Assembly (NCBI GenBank): GCA_031274415.1
Contig: JAISQD010000128.1
Span: 1-35,343, forward strand
Length of the DNA: 35,343 bases
Direction: 5' to 3'
DNA from: Tannerellaceae bacterium
GTDB taxonomy: Bacteria > Bacteroidota > Bacteroidia > Bacteroidales > Tannerellaceae
Part shown: in pieces, positions 6,285-14,209 of the stretch
Layout: every line of letters begins with the position of its first letter
How positions within the stretch are numbered: the stretch's first letter is position 1
Position numbers and translations under genes: made by a program
Notes under the pieces: model-generated
What the model was told of the DNA's origin: nothing
Databases searched by the model: none
Seen by the model: only the letters and a program-made list of their open reading frames with translations

Positions 6285-7247
6285 CTAAGACTGCGTGTAT
6301 AATTTTCCAACCAGCAAACGCTCCGGTGAGATACTTTCAAATTGACATCCAAAAAACATGGCGACAATGAAGTCAAGCACGAATGCATGATGCTTCTCAA
6401 TCGTAATATTTTCCGTATCGCTTTCCTGATCCGTGCCTACCAACATATTGGATTTGGTAGTCAGATGGATATAAGGTGAATTCTTCTTGTTGGGAAGAGC
6501 CACCAGTTCACAATTGTCATCAGAGCCTTCCAGGAAGGTTTTTTTGAACTCCTTGTTGTAAGGAACAGCCCCAACGGTCGCCTGGTAATCATCTACGTAC
6601 GCATTGTAAATGCTTTTCGGAATAAACAGCTTGCAGGGTTCACCCTGCAGTTCATCGGAGGCTGCACGGTAGAATTCCTTGAGGCCGTCAACTGTATTCA
6701 CAGAGGTGAGGGCCGCCGAAAAATTAAACAGGTTATTCAGCGCTACAGAGATTTTCGCAGCCGTAATTTCCGTCGCCGTAATCGTGTCAAAACCGTTGAA
6801 GAGAGTAGCGGTTGTGGTTCCGGCATCGTTCCTGACAGCGCTCCAGAGGTTTTTGTTTAACGATTTGGATAGCTGTTTCATCAGATAGGCAACCACGGCC
6901 TGCGTAATGGGGACATCCTTAAGCCCCTCACCGGAGATGATGGAGTTTCCATAGAGCGACTGATAAACAGAGTTGGGCGAGAATTTTTTGATAACCGATC
7001 CCAGGAAGGTTTCCAGGGTACGACCGGTTATTGTTACGTCGGTATCATCGACTCGCGTTTCGCTGTAAGGGCCAATTTCAATACCTCCTGCCAACTGTCC
7101 GACGGTTTCTTTATACCGTATGCCGGTACGGAGCGTCATGTGACGGAGGGAGGTTTCCAATGCGATAACGGCCATAATCAGCAATTCCTTTCGGAATTTA
7201 TGGGCTGATTTTGCCAGTTCTTCAGGGGTAATAACTACTTTTCCCAT
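6285..7247 (-). CDS. Major capsid protein, HK97-like candidate
   Basis: A 320-aa protein directly downstream of the prohead protease/scaffold gene, the usual place for a major capsid protein. The N-terminal 90 residues form a helical arm (ELAKSAHKFRKELLIMAV) and strand-rich region (GIEIGPYSETRVDD). The middle has an expected A-domain-like helix series (TAAKISVALNNLFNFSAAL). Near the end is a target-locating strand series (HLTTKSNMLVGTDQESDTEN) followed by HHAFVLDFIVAMFFGCQFESISPE. The latter resembles the conserved C-terminal part of Bacteroidetes phage capsid proteins. It is the most plausible capsid gene in the window; no cleavage site for the protease is obvious. Fold assignment rests on context plus general pattern. 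Confidence 0.7.
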   Translation of the reverse strand: MGKVVITPEELAKSAHKFRKELLIMAVIALETSLRHMTLRTGIRYKETVGQLAGGIEIGPYSETRVDDTDVTITGRTLETFLGSVIKKFSPNSVYQSLYGNSIISGEGLKDVPITQAVVAYLMKQLSKSLNKNLWSAVRNDAGTTTATLFNGFDTITATEITAAKISVALNNLFNFSAALTSVNTVDGLKEFYRAASDELQGEPCKLFIPKSIYNAYVDDYQATVGAVPYNKEFKKTFLEGSDDNCELVALPNKKNSPYIHLTTKSNMLVGTDQESDTENITIEKHHAFVLDFIVAMFFGCQFESISPERLLVGKLYTQS

Positions 7248-7266
7248 TTATTTAAAAATTAGTTGA

Positions 7267-8346
7267 TTAATCGGGGAGTATGTTGAACAACTTGCGAGCT
7301 GTGGCTACGTAAGCAGAATCATCACTACTTTCGCCGCTCCCGGCCTCGTCGGTTTCTTTATTCACCTGCGTGGTATCGGCGCCGGCGGCGCTGTTCAGTG
7401 TGTCAACTTGCGACTGCAGGTCGGTGTTCGTGTTTTTGAGATTGGTAATCTCCGTGTCCTTTTCAGCCAGTTTGCTTTCGGCTGCTTCCTTGTCCTTGTT
7501 TGCCGTATCAAGGGCGTCGTTGAGCAGTTTCAGTTGTGCCTCGGTAAGTTCGGCCTTACCGTTTTTGAATTCAATCCCCTCAACAGAGAGAAGGGTATTG
7601 ACAAATGAGTAATCTTTCTTCATTTCGGAAGTTATTTTATTGTTTGTAAATGAATTGGCAAGAGAGTTGATACTATCCCTGATTGCAGTCAGAATGTTTC
7701 TGCTATCATCCGGCACTGTTTTCTCATCTTGTGCAGGACGTTCAGGAACAGGAGGAAGTCCGGCAGCATTGATCAGCCGGATCATGTCTTCATCTACCGG
7801 GGCCGGCGTCGTATCGGATTCGGAAAATACTTCATCGACAAACCCCCATTCCTTCGCCTCGGAAGCAGAGAGCCACTTTTCCTCTTTCATCAAGTTAAGG
7901 ATATCCTTTACCTGTTTTCCCGATTTTTTGGCGAACATACGGGCAATGGTCAAGGTGATCGTCGCTGCATTATTTTTTTGCATCTTCAACTCTTCGATAG
8001 CGGCGTCTATATCATCCTCATTCATATAGCCCCAAGTATCGATCCATGTCAGCGCTTTATGAATCAGATAAGCCGAATTGACATGTGCACGAACCGTTTT
8101 AGCGCCGAGCGTGAGCACGGTACCGGACGAAGCCACAAAACTAAACAGTTCGCAAGTCACGTTGCCGTGCGCTTCAAACTGTGCGGCTATGTCTATCGCG
8201 TCATCCAGATTTCCCCCCAATGTATTGACGCGGCAAACAAACTGAGATTCGCCGGCATCGTTGAGTATCTGTTTGACATATTTTTTAGAACACAGCCAAC
8301 TGCCTATATAGCTGTCTAAATCAATATTATACTTTTTCTTTGACAT
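7267..8346 (-). CDS. ClpP-type prohead protease with C-terminal scaffold domain
   Basis: A 359-aa protein. Residues 1-175 form a ClpP/S49-like head maturation protease: NTLGGNLDDAIDIAAQ (substrate-binding Gly-Gly strand), FVASSGT with the nucleophile most likely S73, LIHKA with H96, and KWLSASEAKEWGFVDEV closing the domain. Residues 176-240 are a Pro/Asp-rich linker. Residues 243-345 are mostly heptad-like coiled coil (LDTANKDKEAAESKLAEKDT) and then EITNLKNTNTDLQSQVDTL, and the tail ends in SAYVATARKLFNILPD. Phages often fuse scaffold to protease, or start a scaffold from an internal codon; Met242 (position 7623) could do this. The gene precedes the capsid gene by 19 bp. The protease would remove the scaffold from the prohead before packaging. 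Confidence 0.88.
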   Translation of the reverse strand: MSKKKYNIDLDSYIGSWLCSKKYVKQILNDAGESQFVCRVNTLGGNLDDAIDIAAQFEAHGNVTCELFSFVASSGTVLTLGAKTVRAHVNSAYLIHKALTWIDTWGYMNEDDIDAAIEELKMQKNNAATITLTIARMFAKKSGKQVKDILNLMKEEKWLSASEAKEWGFVDEVFSESDTTPAPVDEDMIRLINAAGLPPVPERPAQDEKTVPDDSRNILTAIRDSINSLANSFTNNKITSEMKKDYSFVNTLLSVEGIEFKNGKAELTEAQLKLLNDALDTANKDKEAAESKLAEKDTEITNLKNTNTDLQSQVDTLNSAAGADTTQVNKETDEAGSGESSDDSAYVATARKLFNILPD

Positions 8347-8417
8347 GTAAAAGTTACATTTAAAAGTAATTCAATGCAACTTTACGATTATTACATAAGG
8401 AAATAAAAGACTTTAAA

Positions 8418-8861
8418 TTAGCTCAATTGAAGGATTGAAAAGGTATTTACGTAGGTTATTTCAATTACGTAGCCTCGTTTGCCGGTCGGTGTATCTTCGT
8501 TTGAATAGGTAGAAATAATAGTAGGATGTGGTCTTTGCCCCGTTCCTATCAGGTATGCTTCCTTATATACATCCCGGATACGAAAACAGTTAGGGTAGGA
8601 TACGAGCTGTTCTAAAAGAGTGCGTGTTTCTTCTTTTTCGTCCCTGATGACAATAGTTAGTTTTGTTGTGTAAACAGCCTGTCCGCTGACTATTTCAGAA
8701 GTGACGGAGCAAGCGCCTAAACCGACGATAAGTATCTCCCTGAAATCACCATACACAGTGACAATAGAACCTTCACGTAAGACAGGAGGAGTCTCAACAA
8801 TAAGGGATTCAGAGCTGATATATTCAACTGTTTTTATGCCGGGCAAACATCCATTTTTCAT
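8418..8861 (-). CDS. Phage-associated protein of unknown function, 147 aa
   Basis: The sequence starts MKNGCLPGIKTVEYISSESL and then has alternating beta strands: IVTVYGDFREILIVGLG, and TTKLTIVIRDEKEET. The end holds RGYVIEITYVNTFSILQLS. No signal peptide or catalytic motif is seen. The N-terminal CLPGIK followed by an EY strand is a pattern recalled from short proteins near capsid genes of Bacteroidetes phages. The compact beta fold would suit a head-completion, tail or decoration role, but this is inference from position between the late promoter and the protease. Confidence 0.45.
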   Translation of the reverse strand: MKNGCLPGIKTVEYISSESLIVETPPVLREGSIVTVYGDFREILIVGLGACSVTSEIVSGQAVYTTKLTIVIRDEKEETRTLLEQLVSYPNCFRIRDVYKEAYLIGTGQRPHPTIISTYSNEDTPTGKRGYVIEITYVNTFSILQLS

Positions 8862-8952
8862 ATTTTAGCCAATTATTTATTTCTTAACTTTTTTTTTGGT
8901 TGTGTGAAAACTTTTATTCCTTTTTTTTAGGGGGTCGAAGTCGAAAGAAAAA

Positions 8953-9414
8953 TCACACTTTTATTCCATTTATCAGATATTTTTTCCTGAGGCGATAATA
9001 TTTCTGCGAAATAGTATACCAGTTCTTATCATCATCCGGGATGCCATGTTTTTCCATAAAGGCATAAATGGTAGGAGCGATTTTCCCACGCCGGATATTT
9101 TCCAGCGCTCCGATCTCCCGCATCATACATTTTTCTACAAGTTGATCAAAGCTTTCCAACAGGGCTGCTTTCGCCGCTTTGCCTAAATAGTTATACACCC
9201 TAGGGTCGGCCTCTTTGAAAAAAGGTATCCGGATAGCTAAGTTGAAGTCTGCATTCACATCCGGAGTAACATCCGCCGGCGTTTTCGATATATATTCCCG
9301 GATAATACGTGCCTCCGGACTATCCCTTTCCAACACCACCGGATTTCCATACGCGGTGGTAAGAAAACAAACGAGATAAGGCTCTGCTTTTAAGTATATA
9401 CAATAGTCGCTCAT
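8953..9414 (-). CDS. First gene of the late operon, phage-associated unknown protein
   Basis: The ATG at 9414 (MSDYCIYLKAEPYL) is preferred over 9426 because the promoter would place the transcript start near 9436, leaving a more usable leader. The resulting protein has 153 aa. Visible parts are an N-terminal strand pair (YLVCFLTTAYGNPVVLERDS), a middle segment (FNLAIRIPFFKEADPRVYNY), and a C-terminal helical domain with a basic stretch (YTISQKYYRLRKKYLINGIKV). The latter looks HTH-like and DNA-binding. No named family. Being first in the late operon it could be a late regulator or a packaging accessory protein. Confidence 0.5.
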   Translation of the reverse strand: MSDYCIYLKAEPYLVCFLTTAYGNPVVLERDSPEARIIREYISKTPADVTPDVNADFNLAIRIPFFKEADPRVYNYLGKAAKAALLESFDQLVEKCMMREIGALENIRRGKIAPTIYAFMEKHGIPDDDKNWYTISQKYYRLRKKYLINGIKV

Positions 9415-9441
9415 AAAACCAAACATTTAGTATTTGTACTA

Positions 9442-9473
9442 TAAAGGTACATATTAAATCTTAAATAATCAAT
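9442..9473 (-). promoter_or_regulatory. Late operon promoter
   Basis: On the minus strand ATTG (9473-9470), 20 bp, TACCTTTA (9449-9442). This is close to the Bacteroides consensus and has the same architecture as the promoter at 1257-1288. A transcript start near 9436 would give a leader of about 20 nt to the ATG at 9414. Confidence 0.55.
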
Positions 9474-9629
9474 AACATATAACGATTTGTCAATTCCTCC
9501 CTGTTGTTTCATGAAAACATATACCCTTTGAAACTACCCCTTGTAAAAAGAGGTAAAACAAACTGTACAAATGAACAATTCATGTTTTATCAAAATCATA
9601 TTATACTGTTTATCAATTAATTAAATGGC

Positions 9630-9798
9630 GCACGATTTTGCACGAATTGATGCACGATTTTTAAAACACCTTCAAAAAACAGTGCAAACACAAAATAGTG
9701 CAAAAAGTGCGGAAAAGTGCAAAAATCGTGCAAGCTATATATTGCTGATTTATAGTATTCTATGTACAGAGAAAAACAGTTCTGCACGATTGCACGAT
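9630..9798. repeat. Iteron-like array, candidate replication origin
   Basis: Ten copies of a short motif in 170 bp: GCACGA at 9630, 9640 and 9652; GTGC with A- or G-rich flanks at 9682, 9699, 9707, 9717 and 9728; and TGCACGAT twice in tandem at 9783 and 9791. The 9717-9732 pair (GTGCAAAAATCGTGCA) is the reverse complement of the TGCACGATTTTTGCAC arrangement, so copies face both ways. The surroundings are AT-rich (9475-9625 and 9733-9860). The array sits between the replicase operon terminator and the late promoter. Iterons next to a primase-helicase gene resemble the P4-type origin arrangement; the origin function is inferred. Confidence 0.6.
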
Positions 9799-9799
9799 T

Positions 9800-10005
9800 T
9801 TTTTTCTCATTTTTTGATTAGTCATTTTTTAAAAGAGAAAATATAATAAAAAAAGAATATTATATATGCCTGATTGTCTGAAGTTTACTATCATAACCAG
9901 CTGTGGGCATTTTACCGTTCCCCACCCTCTCCCCAGGTTGTTTTTGCTCGATTTTGTACAAATGTTCTCATTCGAGAAACGTCAAAAATTGGGGGAGAAG
10001 GGGGA
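9800..10005. other. Rest of the inter-operon region, no gene seen
   Basis: AT-rich to about 9890, then two complementary blocks: CACCCTCTCCCC (about 9920-9932) and GGGGGAGAAGGGG (about 9991-10004). They could form a long imperfect stem. No credible gene on either strand. Confidence 0.4.
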
Positions 10006-10036
10006 AAAACAAAGGCCCGGACTACACCCGGGCCTC
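10005..10036 (-). terminator. Terminator of the replication operon
   Basis: AGGCCCGG (10013-10020) and CCGGGCCT (10028-10035) form a perfect 8-bp GC-rich stem with a 7-nt loop. On the minus strand it is followed by TTTGTTTTT. It lies 23 bp beyond the stop codon of the last early gene. Confidence 0.75.
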
Positions 10037-10058
10037 AAAAAAAGAAGGAAAAAGAATA

Positions 10059-10391
10059 CTACAAGCGTGTAAAATTATGAGGGAAGAACGCCTCACAGAT
10101 AAACTCCATCGCCGGCGGAATCTTCCGGACGCCAACGACGACGGCAATACCGGTTGCAGCCAGTTCGTACAGCCTCCCTGTCGTCAGGATGCTTTCCTGA
10201 AGATTGTAGGTTTCGGCGAACAGGAAGTAACAGTTTGCCAGATCGTAGTCATATGGGCTTTGCCGGATGATCTTACCGGCGTCGCCGGGCGTTTTAGCAA
10301 AACCCATATCGACGGCAAGACGGCGGATCATGGATTGCCTGAGCGCCCTATCCGGACTCACGGCCACAATAATTTTATTGTTTTTTTTCAT
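10059..10391 (-). CDS. Unknown protein at the end of the replication operon, 110 aa
   Basis: The start MKKNNKIIVAVSPDRALRQS looks like the first beta strand and helix of an alpha/beta (Rossmann-like) fold. A similar strand appears as ATGIAVVVGVRK near residue 85. No P-loop, metal site or known motif is visible. It starts 9 bp after the stop of the gene at 10401 and ends just before the terminator, so it is co-transcribed with the replicase. A role in replication is suggested only by the operon. Confidence 0.5.
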   Translation of the reverse strand: MKKNNKIIVAVSPDRALRQSMIRRLAVDMGFAKTPGDAGKIIRQSPYDYDLANCYFLFAETYNLQESILTTGRLYELAATGIAVVVGVRKIPPAMEFICEAFFPHNFTRL

Positions 10392-10400
10392 GCTTTTTCT

Positions 10401-10745
10401 TCAATAATTTGATTTCATCTTATCCCGGATACGCCGAATTTCTTCCATGTCCATTTTTTCTTGATTGAAGCTCCGGATACCCTTTATTTTAGTATAGTCA
10501 CCTGTAAACTCAATATTACAGTTACCTTCCGTTTCACTCATGTACAGGCACGCCATCTTGATAAATACCTCCTGATTTTCAACTCTCACTTTATCGACGA
10601 CAGAAAAGAGAATTCCTGCCGGCAAAGAGCCTAACTGGGAATAGACGAGTTCCCTGTAACAGTGAAACTTCTCCTTGCCAATCTTTTCGCAAATAGCGTC
10701 GAGTTCGGTAAAGGAGTTCAACCGGTGAACGGATAGGTCGTTCAT
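10401..10745 (-). CDS. Unknown protein between replicase and operon end, 114 aa
   Basis: The start MNDLSVHRLNSFTELDAICE lies 6 bp after the replicase gene. The middle has a strand-rich part (PAGILFSVVDKVRVENQEVF), then a short cysteine-containing strand (MACLYMSETEGNCNIEF), and the C-terminus is a charged helix (EEIRRIRDKMKSNY). No domain was recognised. The size and position would fit a helicase loader or replicase accessory factor, but nothing in the sequence proves this. Confidence 0.5.
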   Translation of the reverse strand: MNDLSVHRLNSFTELDAICEKIGKEKFHCYRELVYSQLGSLPAGILFSVVDKVRVENQEVFIKMACLYMSETEGNCNIEFTGDYTKIKGIRSFNQEKMDMEEIRRIRDKMKSNY

Positions 10746-10751
10746 GATATA

Positions 10752-13700
10752 TCAAAATAAGGGTTGGTTTAAGCCGGCATCAGAACCGTTCGATTTCCAG
10801 AACGTATCGTCCCCAATGGTGAAGTATTCTACGCCTCCGGTTTTATTGTCGATGTCAGGTTTGCCGTCCTTATCAAAAAACATTGGCTCACCGGTGCGAG
10901 AGTCGTAACGCTGGGGATTGAATTTGTACCCTTTCCATTCGCAGTATTTGAGAATACGTTTCTTGAATAGTGTCGGTTTGCACCACTTGCGCTGATCAGG
11001 AGCATAAGTGAGGAAATTGTCAAACATATCCTTGCGGGCAATCTCCGTATTGCGGTTATCATCTGCAGAGAAATACTCCTCTGCCCAGGATATGAACTCT
11101 TCGCCCATCGCTTGCCGGAGTATGCGGGCTTCCAAGCGCTCACCCGGACTTTCGACTACTCCAAACTGTAAATAGAACTGCACACATTGAGCGAGCAGAT
11201 TCCACGTCAGGTTCCATTGTTCAAAATCCCATTCGTCAAAAAACATTACGCCAAAATCATGTATTGGCTTACGCTGATCATTGTAGTAATCAGAGAATGC
11301 GATTAACCATTCCCTGTCTTTGAATGATGATCCTTCGCCGTTCAGGGCGTGGTTGGTGGTGATGTAGATCTTCGGAGAGGTAGCATAGGGAAAGGTGCAC
11401 CGGCGCCCACCCTTATAGTTGACAGACCAGTCGCCGGTGATGTTGGCAAAGAGGCTTTCAAAATCGAAGCCAGGACGTACATCGTCAATGAACACAACAC
11501 GCGTTTTTTCTGTTACCTCGTCCCAGAGGAAGTTATCCGTAGACATGTCGGATTTCTTGCCATTGATGTAAACTGTCGGCAGTACGTTTTTAAACAACTC
11601 GCCAATGATGGACTTACCGGAGCGTCCGTTCGACGCCCCCACTTCGGACTGTTTTCCATCCATGGCCACAACAGCCCGGGACGTTGACCGGTCTTTGCAC
11701 TCTGTGAGCATATAGCCTATCGCACACAGTTTAGCAATCAGGTGCACTGTGTTTTCATACAACTCCTCTCCGGGAATCACAACGTCCGGTTGAATACTCT
11801 CTTCCTTTCTCCATGTGAAGTTAGACGTATTGATTAAGAACTGCAGGAAATGGCTTTGCCTGCCCGTTTCCGTCACATTACAATCGAAGCGATCTCCAGT
11901 TCGATTAATTTGAATCAGTTCCGGCAACTGTACGGCCGGAAAGTTTTTTTTCTGTTCGTTCCACATATGATGATTAATATTGGTGTAGTCTATTTCAGTG
12001 ATTTTTTCGGCAGATATCTCCCAGCAATTGGACGCGAAGTAGAACAGTTGCCTATCTCGCGCTGCCATCTGGAAACTCGGTTCGATAAAAGAGAGCAGGG
12101 AAAGTTTGTCGGGACCGAGGTATTGCGTACCGCCCCGCGATATCATCTCGTTTACCTCCTCTTTGCAATTGGCGTCGGTAAACTCAAACAGGAAGTCCCG
12201 GATTTCCCATGCTTCCACGGTGCGAACGATAGGAGGCGTGAGATGGATGAACTGGTACGTACCATCCAGGCGCCTGTAACGGCCAAAGCCCCGGTTTTGC
12301 AGAAACCGCCGGGAGCGCACGTACTTGAACTCGAAGGAAATGCTTTCATTCCCATTTCGATCCATTTTCTTATTTTCTTCCCAGAACTGTTCATCCGATT
12401 CGATAGGTTGGGCACTCTCCAATTCCCCGTCTTCATTGATCCGCCATTTATGTTTCCCGATGCGAAATTCGGGCAAATCCTTCAGTGTGTTTTTATGTCG
12501 TTCGGCAAAAGCCTTGGGATTGTGAAGATCCCAGACCTCTTCTAATTTATGATCAGTCCATGTCGTTATCTTATGCAGTTGAATATAGGAGCCTTTGAGA
12601 TTTTTTTCATTGATTAGGCGATTAATATCTTCCAGCAATTTATCTTCAACGCCCCGGAGCGTGTTTGACAACAAATCGTCAATGCCCTTGTCTTTCGCTG
12701 TGTTTTTCAATACGTATCCAAAATAAATCTCAACATACAGGTCGCGATTTTTCAGCGAACGCATGTACTCTTTATAATTGCGGACGGCGGAGAAGAAAAG
12801 GCGTGGGCGTTTTTCGGCGTAATCGGTGATCCGGAGCGTGGATGACAGCTCGTCCCAGTCGGAATCCAGCAAAAAGATCACCTCCTCGACGGCGCAGGTC
12901 TGGACGATCCGGATAAGGTCTTCCGGGAGGCGACCTTCTATTCCCAGGTTTTGTATACCTGAGACGGCGATGGAGGGAAGACCATGTTTGCAGGCTTTCT
13001 CCGCTTTCTTCTCCCCTTCCTGGATAAAGAGGCGCACGATCTTCTCTTTTGCCTTGAAAGCCGCCCTTATCTTCTCAGGGATGTAAATGAACGCGCTGGA
13101 GCCGGGCGGTGATTTGTATTTGAACGGCTTACCATTTTTATCAAGATGTTCGTCCGGATATTGCCAGCGAACTCGGAAATATTCTTTTGACACACCAGTT
13201 AGGTGGCCTTTCCTATCTTTCTGTTCGTAGGTAACAGGAAAACCGTTCAGGTCATAATACTCTATGATGACGTCGTCGCCGGCGGTGATATTGCCGTATT
13301 GATCAATCGTCCCTGGACGGATGGTTCGAAGCTGGAAAATAGATTTGGTGTCATCGGACTTATAAACACGGGCGCTTACGTCTTCTTCCGTCAATCCGGA
13401 TTCGGCAAGCATCCGGGCACAAAACGAGTTCTTATCGATTCGTTTTGTGCCCTTTTTCTTAGCCGGAGGTATCTTCTTCTTAGCCGGAGATGCCTCTGTC
13501 AAGATGATACCGAATTTTCGTGCGAGGTACTCGAGCGCTTCAGGGAAGGACATGTTTTGTCCTTTCAGCAAATAGTCGATCGGCTTTTTTCCGGAAAGTT
13601 CACGGCATTTAAAACAAGTGAAAACCGCTTTTCCGGGCGTAACGGTTAATGTTCGCTCACTTTTGCAACAAGGGCATTCCCCGAGGAACGAAACCCCTGA

Positions 13701-13793
13701 TTTATGCAAGGTTGTGAAGTCTTGAATAACCTCGATTAATTTATGTTCCGATACGGACAGTATCCGCTGTTTATCATCGTCTGTGATATACAT
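10752..13793 (-). CDS. Composite replicase: CHC2 zinc finger, Toprim-like primase and SF3 helicase
   Basis: A 1013-aa protein with three parts. Residues 38-65 hold a DnaG-type zinc finger (C40-x2-C43, C60-x2-C63). Residues 235-315 hold a Toprim-like domain with IQEGEKKAEKA (E259) and FLLDSDWD (D310, D312), preceded by a basic linker at 104-120 (PAKKKIPPAKKKGTKR). Residues 685-880 are a superfamily 3 helicase: Walker A GASNGRSGKS (K727), Walker B VVFIDD (D770, D771) and sensor ITTNH (N814). The C-terminal part (about 920-1005) looks like a winged-helix DNA-binding tail. This combination primes and unwinds DNA and often recognises the origin, as in phage P4 alpha. It has the early operon's largest frame, and the iteron array lies immediately beyond the operon terminator. 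All catalytic motifs are intact. Confidence 0.85.
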   Translation of the reverse strand: MYITDDDKQRILSVSEHKLIEVIQDFTTLHKSGVSFLGECPCCKSERTLTVTPGKAVFTCFKCRELSGKKPIDYLLKGQNMSFPEALEYLARKFGIILTEASPAKKKIPPAKKKGTKRIDKNSFCARMLAESGLTEEDVSARVYKSDDTKSIFQLRTIRPGTIDQYGNITAGDDVIIEYYDLNGFPVTYEQKDRKGHLTGVSKEYFRVRWQYPDEHLDKNGKPFKYKSPPGSSAFIYIPEKIRAAFKAKEKIVRLFIQEGEKKAEKACKHGLPSIAVSGIQNLGIEGRLPEDLIRIVQTCAVEEVIFLLDSDWDELSSTLRITDYAEKRPRLFFSAVRNYKEYMRSLKNRDLYVEIYFGYVLKNTAKDKGIDDLLSNTLRGVEDKLLEDINRLINEKNLKGSYIQLHKITTWTDHKLEEVWDLHNPKAFAERHKNTLKDLPEFRIGKHKWRINEDGELESAQPIESDEQFWEENKKMDRNGNESISFEFKYVRSRRFLQNRGFGRYRRLDGTYQFIHLTPPIVRTVEAWEIRDFLFEFTDANCKEEVNEMISRGGTQYLGPDKLSLLSFIEPSFQMAARDRQLFYFASNCWEISAEKITEIDYTNINHHMWNEQKKNFPAVQLPELIQINRTGDRFDCNVTETGRQSHFLQFLINTSNFTWRKEESIQPDVVIPGEELYENTVHLIAKLCAIGYMLTECKDRSTSRAVVAMDGKQSEVGASNGRSGKSIIGELFKNVLPTVYINGKKSDMSTDNFLWDEVTEKTRVVFIDDVRPGFDFESLFANITGDWSVNYKGGRRCTFPYATSPKIYITTNHALNGEGSSFKDREWLIAFSDYYNDQRKPIHDFGVMFFDEWDFEQWNLTWNLLAQCVQFYLQFGVVESPGERLEARILRQAMGEEFISWAEEYFSADDNRNTEIARKDMFDNFLTYAPDQRKWCKPTLFKKRILKYCEWKGYKFNPQRYDSRTGEPMFFDKDGKPDIDNKTGGVEYFTIGDDTFWKSNGSDAGLNQPLF

Positions 13794-13819
13794 GTATTTA
13801 ATTTAGATTGAAAACCCGA

Positions 13820-14209
13820 TTAAAATACAGCTCTGCGGACAGTGGGCGGTCTTTCGGTTGCTGGATCGTTCGCAATGGCTTCGTCTGCGCAATGCGAACA
13901 AAGCGTTTCTTCCTCATTATTCCACCAGCAGGAGCCGTAATCGGGATGGTAACACGGATCATATTCCGTGCATCCACACACCCGGCAGACGCCAGGATTC
14001 GGAACTCCCTCTGCATGCCGTACCATATCCCAATGATCCGAAATCAATTGCCGGTTGGTAAACTGTCGCTCATCCTCCGGAAGATTATTCAGGATAAACT
14101 TAATTTGATCCTCTGTCGGCATCATGTCATACGCTTTCCCCTCCTTCTCCGTCATATTGAGGTAGAGAGACGCCATCGAAATGGCTGGGTAGAAAAATCG
14201 CTTAATCAT
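13820..14209 (-). CDS. Cysteine-rich zinc-binding phage protein
   Basis: From the ATG at 14209 (MIKRFFYPAISMAS) the protein has 129 aa. This start overlaps the end of the 48-aa ORF upstream by 8 bp; the frame stays open to 14308 but a longer start would run through that ORF. The C-terminal half contains a cysteine cluster: CRVCGCTEYDPCYHPDYGSC, then WW and an ETLCSHCAD segment. This is the C-x2-C ... C-x-W ... L-C-x2-C pattern of a small zinc-binding domain frequent in phage early regions. It might bind nucleic acid; the function is unknown. It is followed by the replicase gene after 26 bp. Confidence 0.6.
   Translation of the reverse strand: MIKRFFYPAISMASLYLNMTEKEGKAYDMMPTEDQIKFILNNLPEDERQFTNRQLISDHWDMVRHAEGVPNPGVCRVCGCTEYDPCYHPDYGSCWWNNEEETLCSHCADEAIANDPATERPPTVRRAVF

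Noticed and set aside
9630-9798. CRISPR array
   Set aside because: Motifs are only 6-8 bp, spacing is irregular and orientation is mixed.
9625-9846. Plus-strand frame of 73 codons across the iteron region
   Set aside because: Its apparent coding pattern (repeated HDF/ARF-like residues) is produced by the GCACGAT repeats. It has no family, no promoter, and opposes the late and early transcription.
11850-12545. Long plus-strand frame of 231 codons
   Set aside because: Lies wholly antisense to the replicase gene, whose motifs are clear. A shadow frame.
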